Shown one piece after another: positions 47,086-58,609 of a DNA stretch of 64,000 bases. Location of the stretch: positions 477,769,655 through 477,833,654 of the forward strand of contig CM062808.1 in NCBI GenBank assembly GCA_031772625.1. Reading direction: 5' to 3'. Each line of letters starts with the position of its first letter. Position 1 is the first letter of the stretch. This stretch comes from Pinus tabuliformis (lineage: Eukaryota; Streptophyta; Pinopsida; Pinales; Pinaceae). The notes under the pieces are model-generated. The model made no database searches. It saw only the letters and a list, made by a program, of their open reading frames with translations, and was not told the origin of the DNA. Both the position numbers and the translations under genes were made by a program.

Positions 47086-48769
47086 AATGTTGGGTCCATC
47101 GTTACTCCCAATACTAACCAAAATATATGTAATTAAATAAAAAACATATGCATGGGGTTCTCCATTCACCCACGCATCAACCAATAAATATATAACACAA
47201 ATATAAATGCAATATATTGTATCCCCATTGCCTGATTGACGACTGAACTCGATCAATCGAATGGTCGTAAATCCATCAGATTTCAAACTCACACGACCAT
47301 TAACATGACTCGACACTCTGATGGGATCCTACGGTCTAAATCTCTTTGATCTAATAGTTGTCATTGCCATCAAATTCCAACCTACCTTCTGTTTAATGGG
47401 ATTCTCATGATTTGATGGCTCTTAGTTCCACCTGACAGAAATTGCTCCATCGCTTAACATGGATCAGGTAGTCTCTTAGTGCCCTCACAACGTGGTTGGT
47501 CTCCGCACTCCACTCATGGGTTTTAAGATTCAACCCACTGCCTCTATGGCTTATGCCCTTCAATGTCATGACTTGCCAATGGAACGCCCTATATATAGGT
47601 TGTTCAACTTCTCAACATGGATTCTCGCCCAGTCACCACACACATAACTCGTGGTCTTAAGGCTCACGACGAGATTGGATTAATGGTCTGCTACCGTGGA
47701 TTGGCCCTCGCCTGCTCTTGCCTCGTGGCTAGGTTTTCCACCTCACTTCGGATGTCTCCACCATGTTGCACCCACGATACCCCTCCATCTCACTCTACAT
47801 GGCACACCTGGCATCCAACCTTGCTCGTGTCTGCCACTTGTGGAACCGTTAAACTGGTTTGTATATAAACAAGTGTACACCATCATACATAATTTTCACA
47901 ACGGAATACATAAATAATTTAACATTTGTTTAAGCACAAAATGACATTGCAAAATAATATCAATGATTGCATATTAACCATAACAAAGCATATAACCTAG
48001 AAAACTAAGGTTTCTCATATAATTTCATTAATTCATGAAAAATGCATAGAATAAATAACAGTAAACATGAATACTTATTGGAAATGATATAGACAATTGG
48101 TTGTGATCTCTCTATGTTCCACTCATCCATAGACCCCATGGTTCGTTAATCTCAACCATGGGTCACCTTCGAGTTGGGGCTGCAACTCTTCAATCAATGG
48201 TAAACCGATAATAACATCATATCCATGGTCAATATTCCAACCCAACAGTCATGACTCCAACCTATGTGCTCTGCTTCCCCGAGCCTGCGCGCAAGTGGCA
48301 CACCCTTCTCTAGAACCAGTTAGTCCCTTTGTGATTCCCACCTTCTAGGGCACCTTACGACTAACTAGGAAATTCTTAGCACAGGGCTCCAAGAGCCCAT
48401 GCTGCTTCTAGGGTTTCCAGGCACCCTTCTAGGCCATAACCAGTCTAGCTCGTCGGTTAGTTCTAAAACCCAAGTGGCACACCCTTCTCCAGGAGCAGCC
48501 AATCCCTCTATGATGCCCACCTTCCAGGGCTCACCAACCAATTTCTAGAACTTTTATCGGTTTCAAAGTCCAACACAAGACTCACCAGCTAAAAATTCCT
48601 AGTGAGTTCTAGAGCTCCACACTAGCTCGCCAATTGGCCTACAACAAAATTCCCCTGTCTTCCTCCCACCATGGAATGAATGGGTAATACTGAAGATGGT
48701 AATGAAATGACATGGTAGTAGTTAACTGCATGAATAGGTGATGAAAATAGATGGTAAACAACAATAATA
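47084..48769 (-). repeat. 5' LTR (right) of Gypsy 2, first part
   Basis: From ~48018 to 48769 it aligns with the left LTR (36000-36710). It continues at 53115 after removal of Copia 3. The boundary with the gag leader is not visible. 47084-48017 has no counterpart in the left LTR, so its membership is uncertain. The two ORFs at 47617-47917 are unrecognised. Confidence 0.5.
48765..48769. repeat. 5-bp target-site duplication of Copia 3 (left)
   Basis: TAATA precedes TGTAGAAA at 48770. The same TAATA follows TTTTCAACA at 53115-53119. The uninterrupted paralogue at ~36720 (AATAATAATGGTGG) confirms the empty site. Confidence 0.9.
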
Positions 48770-49888
48770 TGTAGAAATTTCTCTATGTATCAGCTAGCTC
48801 TGATACCATGTAGAAATTCTCACTGTAGATCACCTGATAATGCAATATACTAAAGCAAAATACTTGATCTACTTCTACAAACAAACTTGCGGAAGCTTAA
48901 TCGAATATGAGCAAGATCAAATAGAACACATATAACAGATGAAGAAGAAATCAATCACACATGAACACAGAAGAAATAACCCGGGGAAAGACTCAGCCTA
49001 AAACCCCAATCTCTGTATTATCATACAAGTGGAAATGTGTTCAAGTTACAAAAAGAATTAGCTCTCAAGCTATCATGCTCTCTCTGCAATCAAACAATAC
49101 TGCTCATAGACAATCAAAGGCTTCTCCAAACCTTCCCCTATACCCTCCAAGCCTCTTATTTCCTTGCACAGTTTTTCCTGGGGTCCAGTGCATCCACTTG
49201 TTTGAATTCCCACCTCACACTGCTTACATGGCTCAAAAATAACTGCACAAACCTGAAGGAGATAATTCCTTCTACATGGATGAGTTTCCTATATAGGAAA
49301 AATCCTCCAACTGATAGTACATTGTCCCTTCCTCTGATCTCAACTGGGTCTCTAATTGAACTGACATGCATGAGTTATTTATGAGAGAATATTCAGTTAT
49401 CTGAAGTGCAGCAATTACATGCATGCATGAATTAACTAACTGAACTCACAATTAATTCCACAAACTGTTGGAACTAATCTAAGTGGACTTAACTCAGTTT
49501 ACTGAGCTAACTAATTACAACTCAATATTACAACTCATCCTTATCTCTTTAACTAATGGATAAATTCCTCAATTAATGGAGAAACTGTTGCATGTCCCCA
49601 CATAAACTTCATGTTTGATTTTCTACAACTAATTAACTCATGGTGAATTAATTAATTATTTTACAAACAGCTGCTAAGATCAAATTCGAATTTTACTTCT
49701 CAATTTTAGTTCAGGGACTAACTAAAATTGGAATCTATCCCGAAATACTATTTATAGCAATGTTATTTTTAGCACTTCCATTTTTCATTCCTTGTTGCTA
49801 TGTCCAACACTGGTAACCGAACTGTTATTTATAGTAGTGCTATTTTTAGCACTTCTATTTGTAACATTTCTTGTTGCTATTTTCAACA
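48770..49888 (-). repeat. 3' LTR of Copia 3
   Basis: 1119 bp, TGTAGAAATTTCTCTATGTA to TTTTCAACA. Carries at its outer end a 39-bp duplication that includes a primer-site copy (48797-48808). Differs from the right LTR mainly by scattered substitutions and a ~13-bp indel near ATTACAACTC. Confidence 0.9.
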
Positions 49889-49900
49889 CTCCCTCTGAAC
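49889..49900 (-). other. Polypurine tract of Copia 3
   Basis: Minus strand reads GTTCAGAGGGAG immediately before the LTR start TGTTGAAAATAG. Confidence 0.75.
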
Positions 49901-50723
49901 AAGAAAGGCATTCAACTCAAACCCGATCCTGAACCTTTGGAATGTTTTGCATGCAACACTTCTCCCAAGTGTTATTGCTCCAGCAACTCTAGAATAAAAA
50001 AAAGACTCCCAACTGACCTCTCTGTTGGGCTAGAAACATCCTTTGATGTTGAAGCTTCCTCTGTCGCTGACAAGTGCTCCCTCTGTGACCTCTGAGCTAC
50101 TGCAACACTCCATGCATCTCGCACCGTTGCACACCTCTCTGTGCCAACCTGCACTGGTGCAACACTCCTGTGCCTCTCGCATTGTTGCAGCCTGCTAGCT
50201 CTGCACTGTCTTGGGAATCTTGCACTGTAGCTCTCTATGCCGCTCCATCCGCATCTGCCTCTACCCACTCAGCCAGTCTTGCTACTCCTCGTTGGAGCTC
50301 TCGTAGCAAGGTATAATTAAAAAGGTTGGGTACCTCAATGATCCTGTCCCTATTCCAGCCTTCTTGGGACTGTCACTCCACATCGCCCCACCTCCGACCT
50401 GGAGGTATGGATGCATGTGATCCCTCTACCCACTTGGCTCAAAATTTCCCCCTACTGGAGGTCTCTGTATGAGTGGATGCCTCCACTCAGTCTCCTCTCG
50501 GCTTCTCTAGTTGTGGCTGCTCCACAACCTCCTGAAGCCGCTTCACCAATTATGGTTCCTCCACAATTGTCTGAGACTTCTTCTGGCGCTGCATGTTGAG
50601 AGGTAATGTACTCTCCCTCTCAACCACCAAGTCTCCATCAGTTGCCTTACTCCTCAAGGCTTTGCATGCATCTTGAACCTCAAGAGCATACAGGTTCTTG
50701 ACTCGTGAACCAATCTGCTTCAC
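49901..50723 (-). other. Residual pol-side region of Copia 3, no domain
   Basis: About 0.8 kb between the protease remnant and the purine tract, where integrase and polymerase would lie in a full Copia. Codon-like stretches with Leu/Pro/Ser-rich readings exist, but no integrase or RT motif is visible. The overlapping + strand ORFs (49871-50095, 50411-50599) are unrecognised. Confidence 0.55.
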
Positions 50724-51896
50724 CTATCTCGTGGTGATGTGTCTAAGGAAAACCTTTCCCTTACTGAAGACTACATCATAGCCTTTGTCTTCCAGCATTG
50801 CGATCGACACCAAATTTTTCCTCAGTCCTGGTACATACTTGACATCGGTCAAGGTAATGCGAGCTCCATGCTCCCTCTGAAAAACAACCGTGCCTACACC
50901 TGAGACACTATACTTTTCATCATTACCCATCGCTATGAGTATCTAGAGATCTTTCTCCTCCAAGGTACTGAACAAACTCTTGTCACCGATCATGTGGAAA
51001 GAAGCTCCACTATCAAGAAACCAACCACATCCCACCATGGATGAAACCATGCATGCGAAGAGGGTGAAATCCAACTCGAACTGTGAGGCCAATGCCTCAC
51101 CTTTAGATCCTTCCTTGGATCCCATCTTGGATTTCTTCAATGGACAATTTGTTGCAAAATGGCCCACCTCATGACAACGAAAGCATCGCATTTTCAATTT
51201 GTCAAACTTCTTCCCACCATGGGAAGAACTCGATTTGGGATGAGAATCCTTCTCCTTCCCTTTCTTTGCCTTACTCGCTAAGGCTAGATTTTTCTCATCA
51301 TCTTGCTTCGATGAGGATCCATCTCTGGTGCTTCTTCTTATCTCCTCCTGCATCAGATCCGACCAAAGTCGTTCCCAATCTGGTAGTTTTTCTCTTCCAT
51401 TAACCGAGTCTTGGTAGCTATGTCAGCTCTTAGGAAGACCGAGGAGTGCAAGACTCACCATGTCATCATTGGTTTTCGTGATCCCTACACTTTCAAGCTC
51501 ATCCTTGCAGGTGGCGAGCTTGTTCAGATATGTAGAGATCATGTCACCCTTTTTACACTTGATTTTCTGAAGCTTCTCTTTTAGCACCAGCTTCCTCTAA
51601 TCGTTGTTGTTCTGATATATATCTTTCAATGTTTTCCACATCGAAAATGATGTCTCCTTCCCATGGAGACTCAAGACTATGTGATCTCGAACTCCCTCCA
51701 GAAGGATTCTCTTTACTCTAGCCACACATTTCTTCCATTCCGTGAATTGAGTAGCATCAGTCGGCTTGGGGACTTCTTGATCAATGAAGTCCTTTAGACC
51801 ATTATCCTCTAATACTGCTTCCATGCGATCCTTCCAGGCTATATAATTCGAGTTTCCATCAAAGGCATACTCGAGTCTTAAACCGCTGAACGCCAT
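50724..51896 (-). CDS. Copia 3 gag-protease
   Basis: Minus-strand gag starting at Met 51896: MAFSGLRLEYAFDGNSNYIA then WKDRMEAVLEDNGLKDFI, typical Copia gag N-terminus. The frame shifts after ~51600. The 51353-50943 piece carries a basic linker and the zinc knuckle CFRCHEVGHFATNC (CX2CX4HX4C). It then starts the protease with GWFLDSGASFHMIGDKSLFS, keeping the catalytic DSGA. After a stop near 50940 the protease C-terminal half continues in 50930-50724 (DVKYVPGLRKNLVSIAMLED). Gag packages RNA, and the protease would mature it. The breaks suggest this copy is not coding-competent, although the parts are well preserved. Confidence 0.85.
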
Positions 51897-51997
51897 TGGT
51901 GAAATTGAGATGTGATAAGAACTCGATTTCTATATTCAGGAACCTTAAACTATGAACTTATCCCTTCTTGTATATGTTCTTCACCTTGATCACCTTT

Positions 51998-52009
51998 GCT
52001 CTGATACCA
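51998..52009 (-). other. Primer-binding site of Copia 3 (tRNA-iMet)
   Basis: Minus strand TGGTATCAGAGC directly after the LTR end, a perfect match to the plant initiator-Met tRNA complement. Confidence 0.9.
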
Positions 52010-53114
52010 TGTAGAAATTTCTCTATGTATCAGCTAGCTTTGATACCATGTAGAAATTCTCACTGTAGATCACCTGATAATGCAATATACTAAAGCAAAA
52101 TACTTGATCTACTTCTACAAACAAACTTGTGGAAGCTTAATCAAATATGAGCAAGATCAAATAGAACACATATAACAGATGAAGAAGAAATCAATCACAC
52201 ATGAACACGGAAGAAATAACCCGGGGAAAGCCTCAGCCTAAAACCCCAATCTCTGTATTATCATACAAATGGAAATATGTTCAAGTTACAAAAAGAATCA
52301 GCTCTCAAGCTATCCTGATCTCTCTGCAATCAACAATACTGCTCATAGATAGTCAAAGGATTCTCCAAACCTTATCTTCTGCTCTCCAAGCCTCCTATTT
52401 CCTTGCGCAATTTTTCCTGGGGTCCAGTGCTTCCACTTGTGTGAATTCCCACCTCACACTGCTCACTTGGCTCAGAAATAACTGCACAAACCTGAAGGAG
52501 ATAATTCCTTCTACATGGATGAGTTTCCTATATAGGAAAAATCCTCCAACTGATAGTACATTGTCCCTTCCTTTGATCTCAACTGGGTCTCTGACTGAAT
52601 TGACATGCATGAGTTATTTATGAGAGAATATTCAGTTATCTGAAGTGCAGCAGTTACATGCATGCATGCATTAACTAACTGAACTCACAATTAATTCCAT
52701 AAACTGTTGGAACTAATCTAACTGGACTTAACTCAGTTGACTGAGCTAACTAATTACAACTCATCCTTATCTCTTTAACTGATGGATAAATTCCTCAATT
52801 AATGGAGAAACTGTTGCATGTCCCCACATAGACTTCATGTTTGATTTTCTACAACTAATTAACTCATGGTGAATTAATTAATTATTTTACAAACAACTGC
52901 TAAGATCAAATTCGAATTTTACTTCTCAATTTTAGTTCAGGGACTAACTAAAATTGGAATCTATCCCGAAATACTATTTATAGCAATGTTATTTTTAGCA
53001 CTTCCATTTTTCATTCCTTGTTGCTATGTCCAACACTGGTACCTGAATTGCTATTTATAGCAGTGCTATTTTTAGCACTTCTATTTTTAGCATCTCTTGT
53101 TGCTATTTTCAACA
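52010..53114 (-). repeat. 5' LTR of Copia 3
   Basis: 1105 bp. It also carries the 39-bp end duplication, with an inner primer-site copy (52037-52048, one change: GCTTTGATACCA). Confidence 0.9.
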
Positions 53115-53542
53115 TAATAATGATGGTCCTTTACATACACTTTTATAATGCATGGCCTTTCTCCACTGTGTGGCAACTCCCTGAATCCACGTGAGCCCCT
53201 AGGTGCCCTTTTCCCAACACCGAACACAACACCCATTTCCTTTTCTATGGAATTGCACTTCCCCCCATACTCTTTTCCAAGGAGTGGGCTCTGCAACCAG
53301 CCATTATTTTATTAATATAAACATATGTACAATATTTACAATCTTGGCCCTTTGGCCACTTTACCAAAATGACATGTATGTCCATGGGCAAGCTAGCCCC
53401 AAAATCCATATACTCATACACATAGGCACGCAGGCGTGCAAAAATGACTCTAGATCACCAGCCTAATCGTTATGTACATATGGCTCACGACCCTAATATC
53501 AAAGTATTTATATTTACATCATAAATAAACAGGGGTATTACA
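53115..53542 (-). repeat. 5' LTR (right) of Gypsy 2, second part
   Basis: Continues the LTR after the Copia 3 insertion and aligns with ~36720-37110. It ends GGGGTATTACA at 53542 (minus: TGTAATACCCC), the true start of the Gypsy 5' LTR. Confidence 0.8.
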
Positions 53543-54654
53543 AGGTTTAAGGTAGGAGATGCATAGGTAGCATGGAGGTTGTGAATGCCTATCCATTTTG
53601 ATTGTTCGCTTATGCATATGCCCATTGATCACCTTCTTTTAACAAGCTATAAGAGATGAATTTTGAAAGGCCTTTTGACAAGGAAGTGACATTTAAACAT
53701 CAAAATAAATAATTATAACTTGTTTGAGGACAACATGTTGAAGGCATACAAAAATTATAATTCTTTTTTAAATTATAATTAAATTTTCAACATTATTAAT
53801 TCAAAGAACAAATTAATATTTTCTAAATCATAATGTTTAGAAAATAAATATTATCATAATCATGGCATTGGATTAAATACCATATAGAAAAGTCATACCA
53901 TAAACAATAATTTATGAGTTGATATATTTAGTAGTCCAAAGGTGTTAATAATAATAATTTATTTTTAAGGTCACTGCTAAGCTAGACACTAAATTGGTGT
54001 ATGAAAAATTCACAGAGTGATTTGCCTATTAAAATCTATGATACTTTTTTCTCTATCAATACAAGAAGAAAACCTCTCTATAAATATGTATTAGTGGTGT
54101 TAGAGTCACTTATGATGTTGATACTAACATGAACTATAATACTCTTAAGGATTGTCATTTAGTGTTAGAAATACCAATCCCATAAAATATATTGGGAAGT
54201 GGAAAGTTGTTTTATATTCAAGCTAGAAACTTTCTTGTAATGTAACATTATGAGTAACCTATTAATGTGGGATATTATATGGTCTTCACATATTATATTA
54301 GTTGTTTTTTGAGTACATAAAAAAGAAGAAGAAAAAAAGACATATCTTATTTATCCAAAAAGAGGGTGCGAATTGTTATGGGTTTTAATATTTCTTTGTA
54401 TTTAATGTAAAGAAAGGGTCATTTATAATGTTGATACTAGCATGAAGTGTGATACTCTTAAGGGGGTGTGTGTCCTTAAATGTTGGAAATATCAATTCCA
54501 TAAAAGATGTTGGAAAGGGGTATGTCCTTAAATGTTGGAAATATTCATTTCATAAAATATGTTGGAAAGTGGAAAGTTGTCATATAATATTTACATATTA
54601 GTTACGATTAGAATATATATAAAAACATAGACTTAAATAGACATACATATAACT

Positions 54655-54752
54655 TGAGTGGGCTTAATAGTAGAGCATGTGTTTCAAGTTGAGTGGGCTT
54701 AATAGTAGAGCATGTGTTTCAAGTTGAGTGAGCCTAATGGTAAAGCATGTAT
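54655..54752 (+). repeat. 35-bp tandem repeat with tRNA-like A-box word
   Basis: Three adjacent units, GAGTGGGCTTAATAGTAGAG then CATGTGTTTCAAGTT, the last one diverged (GAGTGAGCCTAATGGTAAAG). GGCTTAATNGTAGAGC resembles the A box / D-arm of tRNA-derived SINEs. Confidence 0.75.
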
Positions 54753-55398
54753 TTCCTCCTAAAAAATAGTTCCAAACCAAAAAATAGAGTATATATACAT
54801 TATTAATAATAATGATTCAAAAATAAAATAAAATAAACAAATTAATAATAATAATTCAAAAATAAAATAAAATAAACACATGATTATGAATTTTGATATT
54901 CTTGCTAAAATATTTCATTTTTCCTCTCCAAATTTATATCCTATAAATACATGTTTCTTTTTATCCATTAATCTATATTCGTTAATTTATTAATATAATC
55001 TATAACATATTCTTATCCTAATATATTATTAAATTATTTTAATAAAAGAAAAATAATTAACACCCTATGTCCGAACCATCCGAAAATTCAAAACTCTCTG
55101 TTAACCCTCACATGTGTAATGATTTGTGACTTCAAACCCAACCGTTTTTGTAATTTCTCAAGTATATTTTTAGAAAGTCAACTTTAATGCAGTTTTTGTA
55201 ATTTGAAATAGCAGCGTTTTTGTAATTTGAAAAAAGCGAATTTTAATATTTCAATGCCACGCTATATAACAGTGTTGAGTAATCATTCTCAGATGAAATT
55301 GATTTTACTTGGTTCATTAAATTTCAAAAACCTTAACAGCAAGAAAAGCAAGAAACATGACCGTTGTTGAAAGCAAGAAAAGCTTGCATGGCGCAGCC

Positions 55399-55406
55399 TA
55401 TATAAG
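55399..55406 (+). promoter_or_regulatory. TATA box, copy B
   Basis: TATATAAG in GCGCAGCCTATATAAGCGAC, about 35 bp upstream of where the exon-like array begins. The surrounding ~200 bp is conserved with copies A and C. Confidence 0.6.
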
Positions 55407-55439
55407 CGACGAAGTGACCATCCAATTCGATTATGTTTT

Positions 55440-57190
55440 TTTAGATCTTCTCTGATCTCCTCTCATGCGGTGGTAGTCTGGTGTGTTATGATTGAATGTG
55501 GGGAGCGCTCCCTCGTTTTGGCCTCTTTTTTTTTCTGTGTATGTTCGTGCTGTGTATGTTGGTGTTAGTATTGTGTTTATGTGTGGTCTGTGTATGTTGG
55601 TGTTAGTATTGTTAACCACCGAGAGCAGAGAAGAAAAGCGAGGAGCAGAGTTATGGCAGAGCAGAGAAGAAAAGCGAAGAGCAGAGAATGAAAAAAATAT
55701 TTCGTTGAACCAAATTGGAATCTCCCTTTCTCTTATGGTTGGATGTTTGAGGGGACGGAAATCTGCATTGTAATATCTTTAACATATTAACAGGAATTGG
55801 AATCTTTAATTTCTCTCATTTTTGTATCAGTAATTCATTGGTTATTTTTAAATGTTTCAGCCACTCAGTGTTCTTTGTTTGTTTTTAATTTGTTGCTTCC
55901 AGCTTTGAAGGTAGAGCGTTGGGTGCGAAGCGCCAAGTGAATACTTCTACAAAGTCATATTTGCAAATTATCTACCCCAGGGCTTGTGATTATGGGTAGT
56001 CTTCTGCCGATTTTATTTCTTTATCAACAAGAATTGCAATGTCGATTTGATTTCTTTATGACGGACAATTGCAACTGTTAATTTCTTTCTTGCTTTCATA
56101 GACTTTGTTTCTAGCTACGTGTATGGTCTTCTTTTTGTATATTGTGTTTGTGTTTAAACTAACCACCGAGGACGAGTCAGGACCCAGCGCAGAGCAGAGA
56201 AGGGAAAATTTATTTGGGTAAACCCAACTGGCCGACACAATCTCCATTCCTCTTCTAGATTGATGGATAAGGTGAGGGAAATCTTAACTGTAATTTCTTT
56301 ATATTAACAGCAAACGGAATTTCTCTGGTTTTGGTTTTCCGTAATTCATTGATTCTTTTAGATGTTTCTGCACTAATGGCTCCTTGTTTGATTGATTTCA
56401 ATTTCTTGCTTCAAAGCAGCTTTGAGGGCAGAGGGCTGGGTGCAAAGCGCTGAGTGAATAATTCTACACATGGGTTGTGATTATTTATGGTCATCTATCC
56501 CTTTGATTTCTGTTTTTTGTTTATTAATTATTTTCAAAATTTATATGCTATGGTGCTGTTTTGTTAATTTCTTTTTTTGCTTTTAGCGACTTTGTTTCTA
56601 TCTATGTATGCGGTTTCTGTGTTTGTTTGTGTTGTATATGCGTATATGTGTGTAAATCAACGACAGGAGGGCGAGTTAGGGCAGAGCAGAGAAGAAAAGC
56701 TTTATTTCGGTGAATCGGATTGGGCGACACGATCTCGATTCCTCTTTGGATGGATGAGGTGAGGGAAAGTTAAGTTTCTTTATATTAACAACCATCGGAA
56801 TCTTTAATTTCATTGGTTTTGGTTTTCAACAATTCATTGGTTCTAATTTCTCGCTTCCAGTTTTGAGGGCTATTAGCGGTGGATTCATAGCACTGAATGA
56901 ATACTTCTTTTGCAAGGCTTGTGATTATTTGTGGTCTTTTCTTGATTTCACTAATTTTTCTTAATGAACCATTTGCTATTTCTAATTGATTTCTGTATGA
57001 ATACCGATTGCACTTGCAATTATATGTTTCTGGTTTGTTAATTATTTTCAAAATTTATAGGCCATGTTGTTTTGTTGGTTAATTTCTTTCTTGCTTTCAG
57101 CAACTTTGGGAGTATATAGAGTGTGAAGAAGACCTTGCGGAAAGGGCCAAGTAAATACTCTTGCAATGGAGCGATATTTGAGGTAGCTTC
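55440..57190 (+). other. Array of exon-like modules 1 (possible non-coding or 5'-UTR gene)
   Basis: Three ~500-bp modules. Each has a long exon-like part that includes ACCACCGAG(G/A)-like and GCAGAGCAGAGAAG(A/G) words and ends in a donor: 55751 (GG instead of GT), 56271|GTGAGGG and 56758|GTGAGGG. Next is a ~100-bp intron-like stretch with TTTATATTAACAG and CTGGTTTTGGTTTTC. Then a short exon-like part follows acceptors TTGCTTCCAG (55902), TTGCTTCAAAG (~56417) and CGCTTCCAG (56860). It contains TTTGAGGGCAGAG-like and GTGCGAAGCGC-like words and AGTGAATA(C/A)TTCTAC. A last acceptor TTGCTTTCAG ends at 57100. No long ORF runs through. It follows a TATA box. Likely a transcribed multi-exon leader, lncRNA or gene remnant. 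Product unknown. Confidence 0.45.
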
Positions 57191-57566
57191 TAAATACTTA
57201 ATTATATGGCAATTATCAGTTTACACCAGAGAATTTTTGAACTTGAAAATTGCTGCCATTCTTTTAAATTTCTAGTTAAGTGAATATAGAACTATGATAA
57301 AATAGTAGATAGAATGATTTAATTCTTTCTAAAATCAATAAATAAATTTAGGTTTATTGTGTGATTTTTTAAATCATTAGACTCAAAGGAGATCTGCCAA
57401 CTCTCTGATCAAAAGACATCTGTAGATTCATCAAGAAGTTAAATTAAATAAATCTGGTTTGATACTGTTCTGGTATTCAAATTCAATCGAACGAATCCTG
57501 TTACCCTTGTTCCCAAATAAAATAAAATCAATTTCCATAGATTAGGATCGATCGATTTACGGAGCT
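57191..57566. repeat. Shared tail of host segments B and C
   Basis: Parallels 63600-64000: GAGCGATATTTGAGGTAGCT, AATTATATGGCAATTATCAG and TTGAACTTGAAAATTGC occur in both. AT-rich, no ORF. In copy C it runs off the window. Confidence 0.8.
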
Positions 57567-57750
57567 CTTACCTAGGCGTACATTTAATCTTGCAATTCTT
57601 ATAAATTTGGTTTGATGCTGTTCTAGTATTCAAATTCGGCGTACATTTAATCTTGCAATTCTTATAAATTTGGTTTGATACTGTTCTGGTATTCAAATTC
57701 AACGATTTACGGAGCTCTTACCTAGGGGTACATTTAATCTTGCAATTCTT
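57567..57750. repeat. ~60-bp local tandem duplications
   Basis: CGTACATTTAATCTTGCAAT and TTGGTTTGAT(G/A)CTGTTCT occur at least three times (57575, 57640, 57730). CGATTTACGGAGCTCTTACC brackets the array at 57570 and 57705. Confidence 0.85.
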
Positions 57751-57838
57751 AAAGTCAGAATGACCTAAATGATTGTATCTGAATAATGCCGTTACAACTC
57801 TGGAGGTGATTTCTTTGGTAAATTATTGAATCTGAAAG

Positions 57839-58540
57839 ATTATGAGTAAAATATAAAGGGCGAAGTATCAGTGTCAAAGTTTTCATGTATACTTATTTTA
57901 CAAACATATTTAAATTTTAGTTATTATTATTATTTATATAATTTTATTTATATTATTATACGGACATTTTTTTTAAGGAAAAAGAGGTGGTTGAGTTAGA
58001 TTAAAATGAAATCTAAGTTTTATTTTATTTTCTAAATTTCAATGGTTTAGTAAAAATTTTATTTTATTTATATATATTTTTTAAAATTTTAGATTAAACT
58101 AAAATTCTGTTTCATTGTCTCAATCTCAATTGTTTATTTTGCTTTTTAGCTGGTGAGACGAGCGGGATTCAAACCTACCTTCTTGAATGTATGGGACATT
58201 TTTATGAGTGAAATATAAAGGGCGAAGTATTAGTGTCAAAGTTTTCATGTATATATATTTTATAGAATTATTTAAATTTTAAGTTTTTTATTAAAATGTT
58301 TTTTATTAAATTATTTTTTATTTTTATATAATTTTATTTATATTATCATATAGACATTTTTATTTTATAGAAAAAAAGTTTAAATTTAACGGAAACTTAA
58401 GTTCTATTTCATTTTCTATATTTCAATGGTTTAGTAAACTGTTTTATTTAAATCTTTATTTATTTATATATATTTTTAAAATCTTAGATTAAACTAAACT
58501 TAAATTTTGTTTCATTTTCTAAATGTCAGTTGTTTATTTT
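57839..58540. repeat. ~370-bp tandem duplication, two copies
   Basis: ATATAAAGGGCGAAGTAT(C/T)AGTG begins parallel stretches at ~57850 and ~58215. Both run through TATATAATTTTATTTATATT and a TTTCAATGGTTTAGTAAA word to GATTAAACTAAA. No coding potential. Confidence 0.75.
58145..58205 (-). mobile_element. tRNA-derived SINE-like remnant 1
   Basis: Minus strand contains CATTCAAGAAGGTAGGTTTG then AATCCCGC, a B-box-like GGTTYGAATCC. It parallels the better-kept remnant at 58975-59075. Confidence 0.4.
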
Positions 58541-58609
58541 ACCTTTTGAATATTTATAAAAAAATCAAGTAAATCTTTTCTAGCTGGCGAATAAGTCATT
58601 TTGACTTTT

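Larger units (their letters stand above)
48770..53114 (-). mobile_element. Young non-autonomous Ty1/Copia element 3
   Basis: Complete element with near-identical ~1.1-kb LTRs, TG...CA ends, 5-bp target duplication, a perfect initiator-Met primer site (right) and a purine tract (left). The internal region is only 2.1 kb and encodes gag and protease on the minus strand. Integrase, RT and RNase H are absent, so it must have moved with enzymes supplied by a relative. LTR similarity makes it the youngest element in the window. Confidence 0.93.
53543..55440 (+). repeat. Host segment, copy B
   Basis: AGGTTTAAGGTAGGAGATGC onward parallels copy A (26739-28375) for its whole length, at the same distance from the Gypsy LTR end. 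AT-rich, no ORF. Includes a 35-bp tandem (54655-54750) absent from copy A. Ends in the TATA box leader. Confidence 0.85.

Noticed and set aside
46723..47316. 197-residue minus ORF with Leu/Ser and Ile/Tyr runs, like a membrane protein
   Set aside because: The runs are translations of GA, TA and AAAT microsatellites.
55562..57051. Small ORFs inside the exon-like array (for example 56577-56762)
   Set aside because: They do not continue across the putative splice sites and are not conserved in frame between modules.
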